Below are positions 1-12,022 of a DNA stretch of 64,000 nucleotides, in pieces (within the stretch, counting starts at the first letter, position 1; each line of letters starts with the position of its first letter). Location: contig WEDG01003326.1 of the NCBI GenBank assembly GCA_017591395.1, positions 101,001 to 165,000 of the forward strand. The letters run 5' to 3'. The DNA is from Schistocephalus solidus (lineage: Eukaryota; Platyhelminthes; Cestoda; Diphyllobothriidea; Diphyllobothriidae). Under the pieces are notes generated by a model that did not search any database, was not told where the DNA came from, and saw only the letters and a list, made by a program, of their open reading frames with translations. The translations under genes were made by a program, and so were the position numbers.

Positions 1-3000
1 CACTGAATCTTTGCCGGTCTTACGGCCCTTTCCTTTTTATGCCATAACCCATTCGATGAAACCTTTAAATATATACACCACTAAAATAAATAAGTTCATA
101 GTGTTGTTCTACTTTTCTCGAATATGATGATGGAAATTTTCATGTTGACGGAGCTGGCGTATGAAAACTGTCTGCTTGAGTTGTTTATGTTTTACCCCGT
201 TTGAAATTTCCTTTCAACTGTCTAACGCTTTTTCATAGACATTTTAAACGGTAACATGTCGTTTTTAGTGCCGTTTTTTTCTGTTCTTTTACCAAATAGG
301 CAGGCAGACTTTAATCGTATCCTCAAATAATTTTTCTGATCAACAGCCACAGACTTTGGCAGTCCGAGGCAAGAGGCCAATTTAGAGTTCTCCCTATCTG
401 TTGCGTTTTGGGTACTCCAGCTCTTTCTTGCCGGGAGTAACGGAACATTTCGCCGTAAATCAGGTTGTGCAATCCGATCGTCGCCCGATTTAGAGCTGCT
501 TTGTTCATCGGGGGTTCTTGCTGCTGTCCGTTTTGTTCACCGAATTTAGTACATGTTTACTATAATGGAGGACATAACTCGTAAAATAAGCATACCATCA
601 CGAGTAATTCCTGATAACTCCGGAAACCGGCCCAAACGTGTCGAATAAAAGGGAATTCTCTTTTATTTAATGGGAACATAAATATTGGAAGTAATATTGG
701 GTTCTTTAGATATGAAAGGTTATTAAGAAAGACTGACGTTTGAAAAACGAGAAACTTCTTGTAAAATGATTTAAATTACTAATGTAAATAACCGAATCAG
801 ACAGCATAGGCACAGCAACGTTGAAAAGTCTAGGTAAACATCCCAATGAATCGCTATTATGCAATATGACAGTCCGTTATTCGCTTGTTTAGAATTTTTT
901 TTAAAAATAATGTTCGAAGATTTGGGTAGATTTTAATTTTTTTATTGTTTGGGATGTGGTTGACCCAAGCGAATATGTCTTTGTGAAATTTCGTAGGTGG
1001 GGACGTCACAGGAATCACGTCCTCATAAAATCACACGTCGAGAGGTTGGAAAATGACATAAATTGGGATGTAATTGATAAATGCAATAATAGGTATACCG
1101 TTTTCTGTATATGATGTGTCAGTTCAAGTTCTTTGAGTCTATACACTTGCAATCTTCTTGCAAATCGGTAGTTTTCAGTTTTCCGAGACGATGGTTGCTG
1201 TATTTTACAGTTATCAATCATTACAAAAAGAGGAAGCTCAAGATAATTTTATCTATTTCACGAGTTCCCGAACGTTTCTTTTCTGCAGTTTACGATGTAG
1301 TTCATATTTATAGGCTCAGATAAACATGCAACCAAGTCAACATAAAGTGGTCATCAACAACGAAGGCCTGCGATGGATATGCTCTTGATAAAGTAACGAA
1401 ACTTTTCTGATTTATCTGTCTGCACAGTGCTTGGTTCGGGTATTTCGCAAACGAATTGTCATGCCAATTATTATTATTTATTCATAATAAAGTCGGGAGG
1501 AAATTAAAACTCTTTGTCTGCTCATGCTGTTCCTAACCCATTAAAATCAAACTAGCCGAGGCCTGGCTTACTTAGAATAGTTTATATTCCTGTAGATTAC
1601 CGGTGATTCCTCTTCGCGTTATTACGTAGATTTACAAAACAGAATATCTCAAGAAGAAAGTAATTTGTTTTTTGCATACTGCCTGGTTTGATTTATAAAT
1701 ATTTAACAATAGTTTCAAGTTGATGTAGCTTATTTTGACAACTGTTTCATTTAAGCTATTGTTTCCCCATCAAGTCAACTATGGCAAGTACGCACGTTTG
1801 GTCTTCGGTATTTGAGTATGATGAAAAATTGAGGCCGTCACAAAATTTTCGCTTATCCTTCAATAAGCTGACATATTTTGTGTGTGCACAGGCCGTTTTA
1901 CTTAACCCATTTGACAAATAAGTCAAGTGCAGAATGTCCGCAGTATCCTGGCCTTACCATACGTGTTTCGACTATTTCATCAGGTCGACTATGCCTTGTG
2001 TGTTGCCGGGGAGTTACCAAAAAGTGGGAACTACTCTTGAGTTGCCTTGTTGGTTCAACATATCCAACGCGGAACCACGTTAAGAACGTCCTGGTGACGC
2101 CAGTTAGGCTTTTATTTTTATGATTACAACTACCAGATATATTTTTTTATTAAGTGATATTAAGAAGCAGCATTATCCCAGTGCGATTTGATGGCATTCT
2201 TCGCACCGTTTGAAACCCTCAACCCAGTCGAATGCTTTCCAGAGCAGTCCTTTACATTTAATTTTCAATGCATACTTATCCTTAAGGCTCTAGATAATTC
2301 ATTCGTTTGCTGACCATCCAAATTTTGACAAAACTAAGGGATCTCGCGTGCTACAATTTTTACTGTTGACAACTGCGAATGGTTAATCTGACCAATCACG
2401 ACTTCGTTGCCAGGTTGAGTGGCGTTACGGGATGTTTCATACGCGTTGACTGCCCACGTACCTAAACACATACTCTGACTTGGTCTTTTTCCCGAAACTA
2501 AAATAATCCTCAAGGAATATCTGATAGTAATATATGCTCTCTATAGCCCAATCCCAATGCAAAAATCGCGTTGCTTTTTCGCTGCACATCATCGAGTTTG
2601 CGAAGGGGTGGGGGAGAGTGATTGCAAAAATATCCACAGTAACGTGAGGTGGTCTATTGTCGGAGCTGTTTCTTTGAAGAACGCAAGCAGCAGAGTTTCT
2701 TTGTACTAGTGTACCAAATTACTGTGTCACTCACTGAAAAACTCCTTTCAACCTTCTCAGGACTCGCGCGAGGGTATCGGTTGTGGGTATCAGGTGACAG
2801 TTTGTTACCATCATGGCCTTTCATTACATGTATTGCATTTTTTACTCTACTTTTAGCAATAGAATCCGGTTCACTGTTTGAGTCCAATGGGGCGATTACC
2901 ATTCGAACGGCTATGCTGATAATTTCGGGGTGGGTGGGTAACAGTCACAGATGGCGAGCTGAATAAGCCACTAAAGTGCCCTCTGCAGCTCCATGGCCCC

Positions 3001-6000
3001 TCAGTGAGCAAAGTGGCTAGGAGGGATGTTTTCATTTTGGTTACCTTGTGTGTTACCTGAATCGCCCATTACCACCACCTAAGCGGAACGATCGCATCTT
3101 CTCCTCCTGAACTGATTCCTGAAACTCACCTGTTCACTTCTATCAGTACTGGTTTCTGTCGCTCCTTATTGATCCGTATTCTTGGCACTTCGAGCGCATC
3201 TTGCTTCCCCCACCGATTCGAAAATGTTTTCTGTGATCTGTGTGCATAACCAAAGCCGCGTCGACGGACTTTCTGGGTAACTTCGATGCCTCGTTGAAGA
3301 GGTGATTTGGTTGTCATTATCTTCAGAAAAGCATAATTTGTCGGTAAGCCTTGTTTTTAGCCAATAGGCAGTAACTGTATGGTTTTGGAATGTGGGCAGA
3401 CGTCGGTCACGTCAGTCCTAATCCAGGGGTGAAATTATGATAAACAACGAAGCGCTGTAAGTGGTTGTAGCGAGCAACATGCTTGGGTCAACATCTAAAA
3501 CTGCATCCAATATACCCCACTTTGGAACTACAGATGTCGGAGAGCTAGGCAGATTAGCGTGTTTTTGTTGTTCTTGGATTGAGTTATGTAAGCTACGTAG
3601 TTGGTCGCGATGATAGCGTGTGATCCGGTTCGAAGCTGGTTTTGATTGTTAGGGACTACGCGGCGTCTGATAGTGAATCTTCTCGTATATGTACGGTGTG
3701 CGTATTACGTGTCACCGATCACAATATGCAAGACGATCGAACGATATTGTTGGGGTTTGGCCACCGCCGTCTTGCAAATTGCCAACGCAGATTTTGAAGA
3801 ACTTGGAACTCAGTTACCTTAGCGCATATCAATGCCTGGGTTTCTTTTTTCTCAACTATTCTCAGTTAATCGGAGCCATGCCTGATGCCAGCGTCTGTGA
3901 GTTTTCTGCCGCAGACCTAGGGGCCTGTAAAGAGATATCTGGAGTTACCGGGGTTCATTTGCACTCCAATAGCATCTCGGTGCGCAGCCTCGGCCGATTC
4001 TTTCGCAGGGGTCGCCTAATCATTGCGATCTTACCGTTTTTCTGTATTGGCATGGGCTGTATGTTGATAAGCATCCCCAGTAAACTTACGTTGACAGGCT
4101 CCTCGGATTTTGGGTCTACAAGTTTATAACCGCAGGTAGGATTTTTGCAAAACGCTCGGAAACGGTCGTTGCAAATGTCTTGAAAAAGCCGAGTTTCCAC
4201 TTCTTCCTATATGCGGCTACAAATTGCGTATTTTTTAGCGGATGTTACCTTAGAAGGTCTTTACTCCTGGTTATGATTGCCGCGCATTCCGTCTCCTCAC
4301 CTTTGGACTGCAAGGGACGCGTTCGTTCACCTTGCGCCCACAACGAAATAGTCATTCGCCTTCGCCACCATCACCACCTCTCCCCCCTTATTTCACAGGT
4401 CACAATACAAAACGGGATCGCCAGTATTCCTTCCTGTATGTAGGACAGATAGCTAAACATCATTCCCATTTGACTTTTGACGGTATCTCTGGTTGTTATT
4501 CTATTTCGAATTGAAGAGTCAGATGCCGACGTCATATCAGTGGCTATTGACAGAGTTATCGGGGACTCGGTTGATCATTTCTTCGTCCTCGTAAATGCAC
4601 CCGCTCGAATCACCAACTGGGGTACTATAGAAGCGATGTGTTGAAGACTGTCACGTAGATACTCCTTTCATCACCAGTCCGTTCCAACTTGCTATCACTG
4701 ACAATACCTGTCATTATGCTCTTACAGGCGTTATTAGGCCCTGTGAATCCGATAATGCCTTCATTTCTGTCGTTGTCGAAGAACAACAGTTTGCATACGC
4801 GACACCTGTCGAGTAATGCAAGCTCCGATATGCTTGTGGGCTGGAATTAACTATAAAAAACTGGGATTCTTGTTGCAAAGAAAATGGAGGCATGCTCTCT
4901 AACTTTTTAGCAGAGTGGTGTATTTAGTTCCTGCTTCATGGTTTTCTATCCTTTTTTAATGAATTTTTAACTTGTTAGACTAATCGGCAACGCTCGTGAC
5001 CATCATAGCACGCGGAGTTTCTAGACTGTATATCTATCTTGGGTTTTACCTGCGCTATTAACGTAATCATTCACCACCCATTGCGCGTTCGATAGCCCAT
5101 AGTCCACCCGATGCTCTGCCCTTTTTTTTGTTTACAAAATATAAGCGGTTTACATAGCCGTCTTTGCACCATTTGCCTACCACTTCAGCTAGTTTTGGAG
5201 TGTTAAACCCTGTTTACCACAGCCTGTCTGGTGCTTTAAGTGTGGCCCCAAACTGTGTCATTAGTTTGCTAATGGATACCACCACAAACCTCACCCAGCA
5301 CCTGTTTGGTTATTGGCTAATCTAAAGTATTGCGCACGCTGCTACGATCGATCCTAAGGAAATGAGAAGCGATAGTCAGCATGACTTCTTGAAGGCGACC
5401 GTGGCGTGCGCTACTGCCGTTCTCGCCCCAGCCCGCGCTTCAGAACCCTTTGAGTGTTTAGGGTTTTGATAATAATTAGCTTCGCACTTTTCTGAGAAAG
5501 CGTTGAACTCGTTCCTAGCTTAAACCAGGCTAACCAGTAATTTCTCTATGCTCGTTTTCAACATCGGTTAGAAAAACGACAACCGTTTTGTTTTCATAAA
5601 CACGGCTCCGGAATACCTCAGCTGTCTATACTTAACTCCCCCCCATCAACTCTCGCCCGGTATTCCATACAATGTTCACTGGATAACACCTAATGCCCAT
5701 TTACTAGAAGTCTTGCAGCTTAAGTCAATTTTGTCTGACATGTTGATTGCTCGGCTCTTGAGTGTATCGCTTCTTTCGCCAATCGCTTCCGCCTTCATTA
5801 ATCACTGTTTGAATTTCTACGTTTTACATAAAATGCTCAGCGCTCATGCTCACGTTTTCGACTCTTGCACTCCCTTCCGTATAAAACATAACATGGGAAG
5901 ACCGTTTCAATTGTTTGATCGTAAAACGCTCAATTGGACATATGATTTCGCTCACGCCTGCAAAAACGGATGAACGCAAGATGAGAAATGAATGCATTTT

Positions 6001-6876
6001 ATTACCTGATGAACTATTTTATCGAGAGGATTGCCAGTAAGTTTAGTATCTCCAGTGGCCATTCTTTACGCAAAAATAGTTTGCAGTAGATGTCGTGTTA
6101 CACAGCTGAATGCATGCCTCTCCCTCCCCCTTCGGGGATATACAGACGAAAGTTTCAGATGTGCCAACGTCTCCATTTTCTCCGCCTGTCGAAATTTCTG
6201 TCAGTGAAGAATGTTCAAGTTTAACGATTGAACGCAACCTTCGAAGTGTTATTATTTTTCTGAGGGACTTCTTTGTGCCTGTGTTCGCCTTCTGTGTTCT
6301 CATCTGACCGACATCTATATCCTTGAAAAAGGCGAAGCGCAAATAACAGTAAATTAATGCATTTTTTGTGTCCGATTGTAAATTCACTGACTGTTCGAAA
6401 AGGATACCTAGGTCTTTCTGTCACATCATTGATATCTCTCTTTCTCCCAGCTGTTCATATCCGGACCTTTGAGAAACTGAGAAATTCACGAAGAACTCCG
6501 GTTGATGCACGATAACTAAGACGCTGGGATCGCTTCGTTTGCTAGCCACCAATGGAAGTAAAAGTTTTGAAGTTGAATCAAATCGTTGCGAACCTTTGAG
6601 TCGCGTTGGGATGCTCACGCTATATTTTCCTTCTTCATTACTTATTTCTTTCATTTTCGATTTGTTTGTTCTTTAGTGCTCCTAGTGTCCCAGTTACGTT
6701 GTGAGCACTAACGACCTAATGGATTGCTCCGCGCTCTCATTGTTGTTATGAGGTGAGGCAGGTCCAAGTTGGATTATCGTTAAAAAGTACACGTCAAACT
6801 CATGCTGCTTTGCTTCGTCTCACGCGGAGATTTCCATAAAAGTTGTTAAGACCAGTGACTGTCACCTATCGTATTG
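1..6876. other. No recognisable gene
   Basis: I see no coding region I can name here. Open frames are short (the longest is 146 codons, 3689-4129 on the + strand, with one hydrophobic stretch), overlap frames on the other strand and match no family I know. The N-terminal exons of PAN3, which must lie upstream of 11744, could be hidden here as short exons, but I found neither a CCCH finger nor a PAM2-like motif by eye. Confidence 0.5.
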
Positions 6877-7013
<137 letters not shown>

Positions 7014-7984
7014 TCACTACCGTCGCCACCACCACCTTCAGAAACAGCATTTTTACTTCGCCCAACGGCTACTACCGCTGTTGAACGTAACTGTCGTCAG
7101 ATTCGATTGCGCCTTCTTTCTATTAAGTCGTATGTCATCGACTTCAAAGGTTTGACCTTTATATTTTAAGGCGCTTTTTAGATTAGCTGTTTAGATTTTC
7201 AAGCGGATCCTCCTTTTGCAGAATTTTTATTCCACTCCTGCACTTAGTGTTGCAGACAAAGGCTTCTCAACACGTTCGATTTTAGAACTAGCCATGACAC
7301 CGTAACCATGGTTTGTTAGATATCAGCCCATTTTCTTAGGCAATCCTAGAAGAATTCGAACCTTCTCCCCGGAAATGTAAAGGCAGATAATTTTCGTCCA
7401 GAAGCCATAGAAGCGCTCCGTTGCGCCAGGCATCTGTGATCCAGTAGGCTTTTTTAATTTTGAAAATTCGTTTCACAAAGATCAATATGATAGGTATTCT
7501 CAGGTCACAGTCTTTTTACTTTTAGTCAGTGGAGCTTATTTTTTTATTATTAAACTGGATTCCGTCGTGGCGAACCCATATTCAACCGCTTAATCGATTT
7601 GCGGATTAATTTAAGGTTAAGACATGGGGCTAGGAACCTTCCGTAATACCGGTGGTCTTACGCTAAGTTCCAGGGGATTAGGGCTGCAGTTTTGGTAAGT
7701 ATTCGGTTTTAGACACAATATTGGGCCATTTGTATTACCGGGAGGGTGGGGAAGAAAAAGGTTCCTATATGCGTGTCTTACCCGATTTGGTATTTTAGCA
7801 GGAAGCAGATTGATCTAACTGAATGCTAAACAGTGTGCTCTTCATGCTACTTCTCCTCTGAACCCTCCTCTGTTATCGCCAAACCCGCGTTTCTCAGCCT
7901 GCCATGACAGATTCTACAAGAAACTATATGCATCAAGAAGGCACCCAAAGCGAGAATTATTTGTTACTTTTTTAAGGTGACATT
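7014..7984. other. No feature seen
   Basis: About 1 kb without a recognisable coding region or repeat. Confidence 0.5.
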
Positions 7985-8770
7985 GTTAAAAACGTTCACC
8001 CCTTTCAAACTACTGCCCATTGAAATGATGAGCACCTGTCCCAACTGTTTTGTCACGGTTACGAGCATTTTTTATATTCTTCTGAATTAATGCTGTTAAG
8101 TATCTCCAGCGATTCTTTCTTAACTTCTTCTACTTTCTAAAAACGCTTTACCGGAAATAAGAAGTCGCAGGTGGCTAGTTCGGACGAGTAAGGTTGTGAG
8201 AAGCCGTTGTCATTACATTTTTGCCTAAAACGAGTTTATTTTGAACGCTGTAAGCGCGATGTGATGATGAAGCAGCCAGTCCCCCGATGGTCACAATTCG
8301 GATTTTTTTCCTCACTTCCTCACGCAATCGCCTCAGCGCTTGCAGATAGTAATGTTGGTTCACTGTGGTGCTACAACGAACAAATTAAACGTGAGCGTCT
8401 CATTTGATCTCAAAGAAAACAAACCATAATGGACTTCAAATTTGATTTCTGGAGGTGGAGCGGTGACCCGAAACGGGGCTCATTTTATTGTGACATTTGG
8501 TCATTTTTAAACCGGGCAAACCGCTCGTAAATTATTGTCTGACTTCAAGTTTTCTTCTCACAAGCTTCCTGAGGGATTGAAACTGTTTCCATCTCTGTTT
8601 TTTTAACAGGAAACAGAATTTAATGTGGGTGCGTTGCTTTGTAAAGTTTGCCATCGCAAAATCACCGAAAATGTTGAGAGAAGGTTTAATAAAACAACCG
8701 CTCTGTCCGTTGCGATGGTTTCGCATGAACGCTACTTGGCCGATTGATCAGGACGCGGGACTAGTAAACG
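7985..8770 (-). mobile_element. Decayed mariner-type DNA transposon
   Basis: On the minus strand the 62-codon frame at 8175-8363 contains NQHYYLQALRRLREEVRKK, which is the mariner transposase segment that precedes the HHDNAPAH catalytic region, followed by LVLGKNVMT. The catalytic HHDNA block itself is scrambled. The nucleotide sequence is clearly homologous to 22949-23600 over most of its length (shared stretches around 8065-8100 and 23060-23090, and 8160-8240 and 23165-23240). Stops and frameshifts leave no functional transposase. Terminal repeats were not identified, so the ends are approximate. Confidence 0.75.
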
Positions 8771-9039
8771 TACCTAGCGGGAGAAAGCAGCACTGCCAAC
8801 CCACTTTCTTACGGAAAATAATCTGGCTTTTCGATACCTCGCATTTTGCTTGCTGGTACTTAGCTATTTTCTGAACGAAAAGAAAACAAAAAGCCTATGC
8901 GTTACTATCGTTTGAAAGATGAACACGAAGGAGAAATCTGTTCGAACACTGGAACAATTTTTGTTATTATTCTGGGTTCTCAAGCGCCTGCAGGAGTCCA
9001 TCGTCAGAGCTAGCAATAGCAACGAAACAGGCGACATTT
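8771..9039. other. No feature seen
   Basis: Short interval between the mariner remnant and the Penelope-like fragment; nothing recognised. Confidence 0.4.
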
Positions 9040-9680
9040 ATAGGGGTACAAACCAATCAATAATCACTGACGCAATACTGGAGGTTACCGCACAGGATTC
9101 TGTACGCCAAAGCCAAATCGATAATCTACTGATTGAGTTCCCGCCCTTTGACCAGGCTTCAATCAATTATCGGCTCTTGTTTCCGGCGTGGGCAATTATC
9201 TTGATGGCTGCGATGTTGAACTCATGGTCCGGGCCGATAATTCGTCGCCCCGTCGCACAGCCAGCTTATGTCCATGCCTACGCGATCCCAGAATGCATTC
9301 AGTCTGACCTGTGTAGTTACAAAGACAGTTGAGGCGTGGGATGCGATGCATTATCCCAGATTGCTCTTTGGGATTTAGCCGGCCTTTTATTTTTATCACT
9401 ACTGCTGCGTATGGTAGCTTCGGGTGGTGTGCAATGCCAACACCCAGTCCGACACCAATGCGCTCTATGGCTTCTGAGACGTCCTTAAGGTATGGCAGAG
9501 CGTGCCATATCCTTTGTTGTGTTTCTGTTTTGGACGAAATACTGGTCTCTTTCGATTTGAATTCGTTATTAACATAAATACCACCGAATTCGGCGCATGA
9601 AGTCTCACTCAAGAGACTTGAAGAGGCGTACGACTAATCTCAGAGCACTCACAATTGAAAACCTCATGAGGCTGTGCTGA
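9040..9680 (-). mobile_element. Penelope-like element, C-terminal GIY-YIG endonuclease part
   Basis: The minus-strand frame 9196-9612 reads from the post-RT linker (WHALPYLKDVSEAIERIGVG) through AHHPKLP into a GIY-YIG-like nuclease (SGIMHRIPRLNC, YTGQTE, then HKLAVRRGDELS). After a frameshift the remainder (INIAAIKIIAHAGNKSR-type sequence, then GGNSISRL) follows down to about 9040. This order, linker then GIY-YIG, is that of Penelope-like retroelements (PLEs), which combine a telomerase-like RT with this endonuclease. The copy lacks the RT and has frameshifts. It is about 80 percent similar by eye to the plus-strand copy at 10210-10745, making an inverted pair. Confidence 0.8.
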
Positions 9681-10209
9681 TGTTGCCAAAAGACTTACTT
9701 CACCTTTGCTAGAGCAGATCAAAGGAACTCTAATGGGCTCCCTGATCTCCGGTTTTGTGGCATAACTAGACCTACAGGAGCTAGAAAACGCTGTCTTCAT
9801 TCAATTTTAGCCTGTTTTTTTGGTGCCGTTACGTTAGCGACGCGTTCTTGGTAATCAGGAAATATATGCTGCAAAACTTTCATAACTCGATATCTCAGTG
9901 GAATCCTCCCTGATATAACATTCAAAAGGGAAGACGAACAAGAAACACACCTACCTTTCCTTGATATCCTCTTCAAGTGAAGTCCAACGGCGAAATTGAG
10001 ACGACGGTTTACAGGAAGGCAATGAACACAAAACTGCTCAGCTTTCACAGCAACTACTAGGCTCACAAACGAAGCTGTGTGAGAACGCTCTTCAAACGGA
10101 TTCAGACTCGTTGTAGCAAGCCGGGGGAAAAATTACACGAGGCCTGATATCCTTGTAACCGATTTTTTTTCGGAATGGCTATCCGAAGGCGTTAATAAAC
10201 CGTTGTCTA
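9681..10209. other. Spacer between two inverted PLE ends
   Basis: Minus-strand frames at 9609-9800 and 9797-10066 could be remnants of the RT part of the PLE at 9040-9680, since they lie immediately upstream in its sense, but I could not place a clear RT motif. Confidence 0.3.
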
Positions 10210-10745
10210 CGCGTCCGGTCTCAGTGGATCCAACGACAAACAGAACCAAGGATATGGCCTGCTCTGCCGTACATTAAGTAGGTCCCAGAACCGACTGAGC
10301 GCATTGTTGCTGGACTAGATGCTAGGATTACACACCGCCCGAAGCTACCATGCGCGACAGGGGGATGAAAATAAAGACCGACTAAACCCCAAAGGGCAAT
10401 CTGGGCTAGTGTATCGCATCCCATGGCTAAACTGTCCTTTTACCTACACAGGCCAAATCGAACGCATGCTGGGATCGCGCATACGTGAACATACGTTGGC
10501 TGTGCGACGGTACGACGAAGTATCGCATACTGCTGCCCACACCTACGAAACGGGCTATGAGTTCAACTTCACAGCCATCAGGATAATCGCCCACGCCGGA
10601 AACATGACGAGCCGAGCATTAATTGAAGCCTAGTCCACGGCTGGGAACTCGATCAATCGATGTAATGATTTAGCGCCGGCGTACAGAGCCCTGCGCAGTC
10701 ACCTTGCAGGTTGTGGACGCGCCACGTGAACTTCGCATCACCAAG
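10210..10745 (+). mobile_element. Penelope-like element, GIY-YIG endonuclease end
   Basis: The frame 10319-10633 contains the linker remnant, then SGLVYRIPWLNC, YTGQIERMLGSRIREH, LAVRRYDE and, after a Cys/His-containing stretch, FNFTAIRIIAHAGN and SRALIEA. Further downstream in another frame lie SINR and APAYRALRSHLAG, the usual end of PLE proteins. The ORF carries a GIY-YIG fold with the internal Arg and the EH pair visible. The upstream RT is absent, so the copy is truncated. Confidence 0.8.
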
Positions 10746-11743
10746 ACCGAAACTATGTTGTGGCGCATTATCTCCCTCTTGCTCCGCGTGTCTCCCAACT
10801 GTTTAAGTCGCTGCATGTCCTGCAGTCAATAAAACAAAACAGCCAGTACACAGTTCTCGTTGTAGAATATCACATTTTCAGCCTTTGCATACCTGGCAGT
10901 CAAGTTGTTATTGCAAAATGAAACGTGGTTTTGACTTTATAACAGCCACCACAGCTGACTACGAAATCGAACCCAAATAGAAACTCGAAGTGGTCGGTTG
11001 CAAATTTTATTTATCTGAATGTGCGAATTGCACCTGTGCTGAATAGCCTACCATTCTTTTCAAAATGACAACTTAGACGTGGACAAGTTCGTACTACGAA
11101 TGTAAGTTGATTACTCGCGTTGACTTAACCATTCCCTCACCTTTTCTGGCTTAGTCCTCGAATAGCCGATTGTGTTCATAATTTATGATGTCTTTGATGT
11201 CGTCTAGTTATTTAGTTAGCCTGTGACAAAGGTAGTTCAATTCGTTCCATGTGTTTCCTCTTTACAGTTTATTAGTGGGGTTGTCAGCTCACCTAACCAC
11301 AGTCCTAATTCAGTTATTTTTCCTCTCTGGTCATCTGTCCCTTAAATAGGCTCTATTCACCTTCCCCTATCCCGCACCCATAATTGGCTCCGCCATTGAC
11401 CTATCACTGTCTTATTGCATGATGTATTCTTATATAGATAGGATAATGGAAACTTAAACTCGCTTTTACCCTAACAGACTTAAATAGTTTTTTTATTGGG
11501 TCTTCCAGTAAGTCAAGCATATGAATCGCTTGCCTCCGCCTCCCTTGTCATTTTTTTCCACTTTTCCAGAATTCTCACGGAGCGAGGGCTTTTCACACCG
11601 ATGAATTCGGAAGCTGCCCACTCTTGTCGTATATTTACACTTTCTCCCCCTCCTCTTTATTCTCTTACCCACATTGCTCGATTTTTTTAATTCACCTGCG
11701 GTGTGTAAAAAACCTTTAAAACGGAGTTTTGATTTTCCTGCAG
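10746..11743. other. Intergenic or intronic sequence upstream of the first PAN3 exon seen
   Basis: No coding exon recognised. If PAN3 N-terminal exons lie further upstream this is intron; it ends in a pyrimidine-rich acceptor (cctgcag) at 11743. Confidence 0.5.
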
Positions 11744-12022
11744 AGTTTCCCACGGCTCTTGGCGCCTACGATACCGTTACGCCCATCGAGGCCTCTTCCA
11801 ATCCGCGCGTCTCGGAAGCTCTCGGTTTTCCCACCCAGTGTTTCAGGGCCTGGTCTCCGCGCCTTGCTGCACCCGTCCTTCTTCGTCGTGTCGTCCTACC
11901 AAAGTCTGCACCACCGCTTCCCAACGAGGCCTACTACTTAGCCAAACAACTATGCGATTTCGAGCACCCTTGTGTCGTTCATCTGCGGGACGTCTTCCCC
12001 ACAAATGACTTCTCTGATAATT
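11744..12022 (+). CDS. PAN3: PAN3 exon a (linker end and pseudokinase N-lobe)
   Basis: Acceptor cctgcag at 11737-11743; begins in phase with two bases completing a codon. It encodes [16 protein letters not shown], then [39 protein letters not shown] and [12 protein letters not shown], matching the PAN3 sequence around YCLRRIHGF and NIVTLREVFTTKAF. The donor is taken at AATT/gtgcgt, which leaves one base and agrees with the next exon. Reading through would hit a stop at 12067. Confidence 0.9.

Noticed and set aside
3689..4129. 146-codon frame with a transmembrane-like stretch (LIIAILPFFCIGMGCMLI)
   Set aside because: I considered a sterol-sensing or patched-type membrane exon, but only one segment looks membrane-like, the splice sites do not fit, and the opposite strand is also open.
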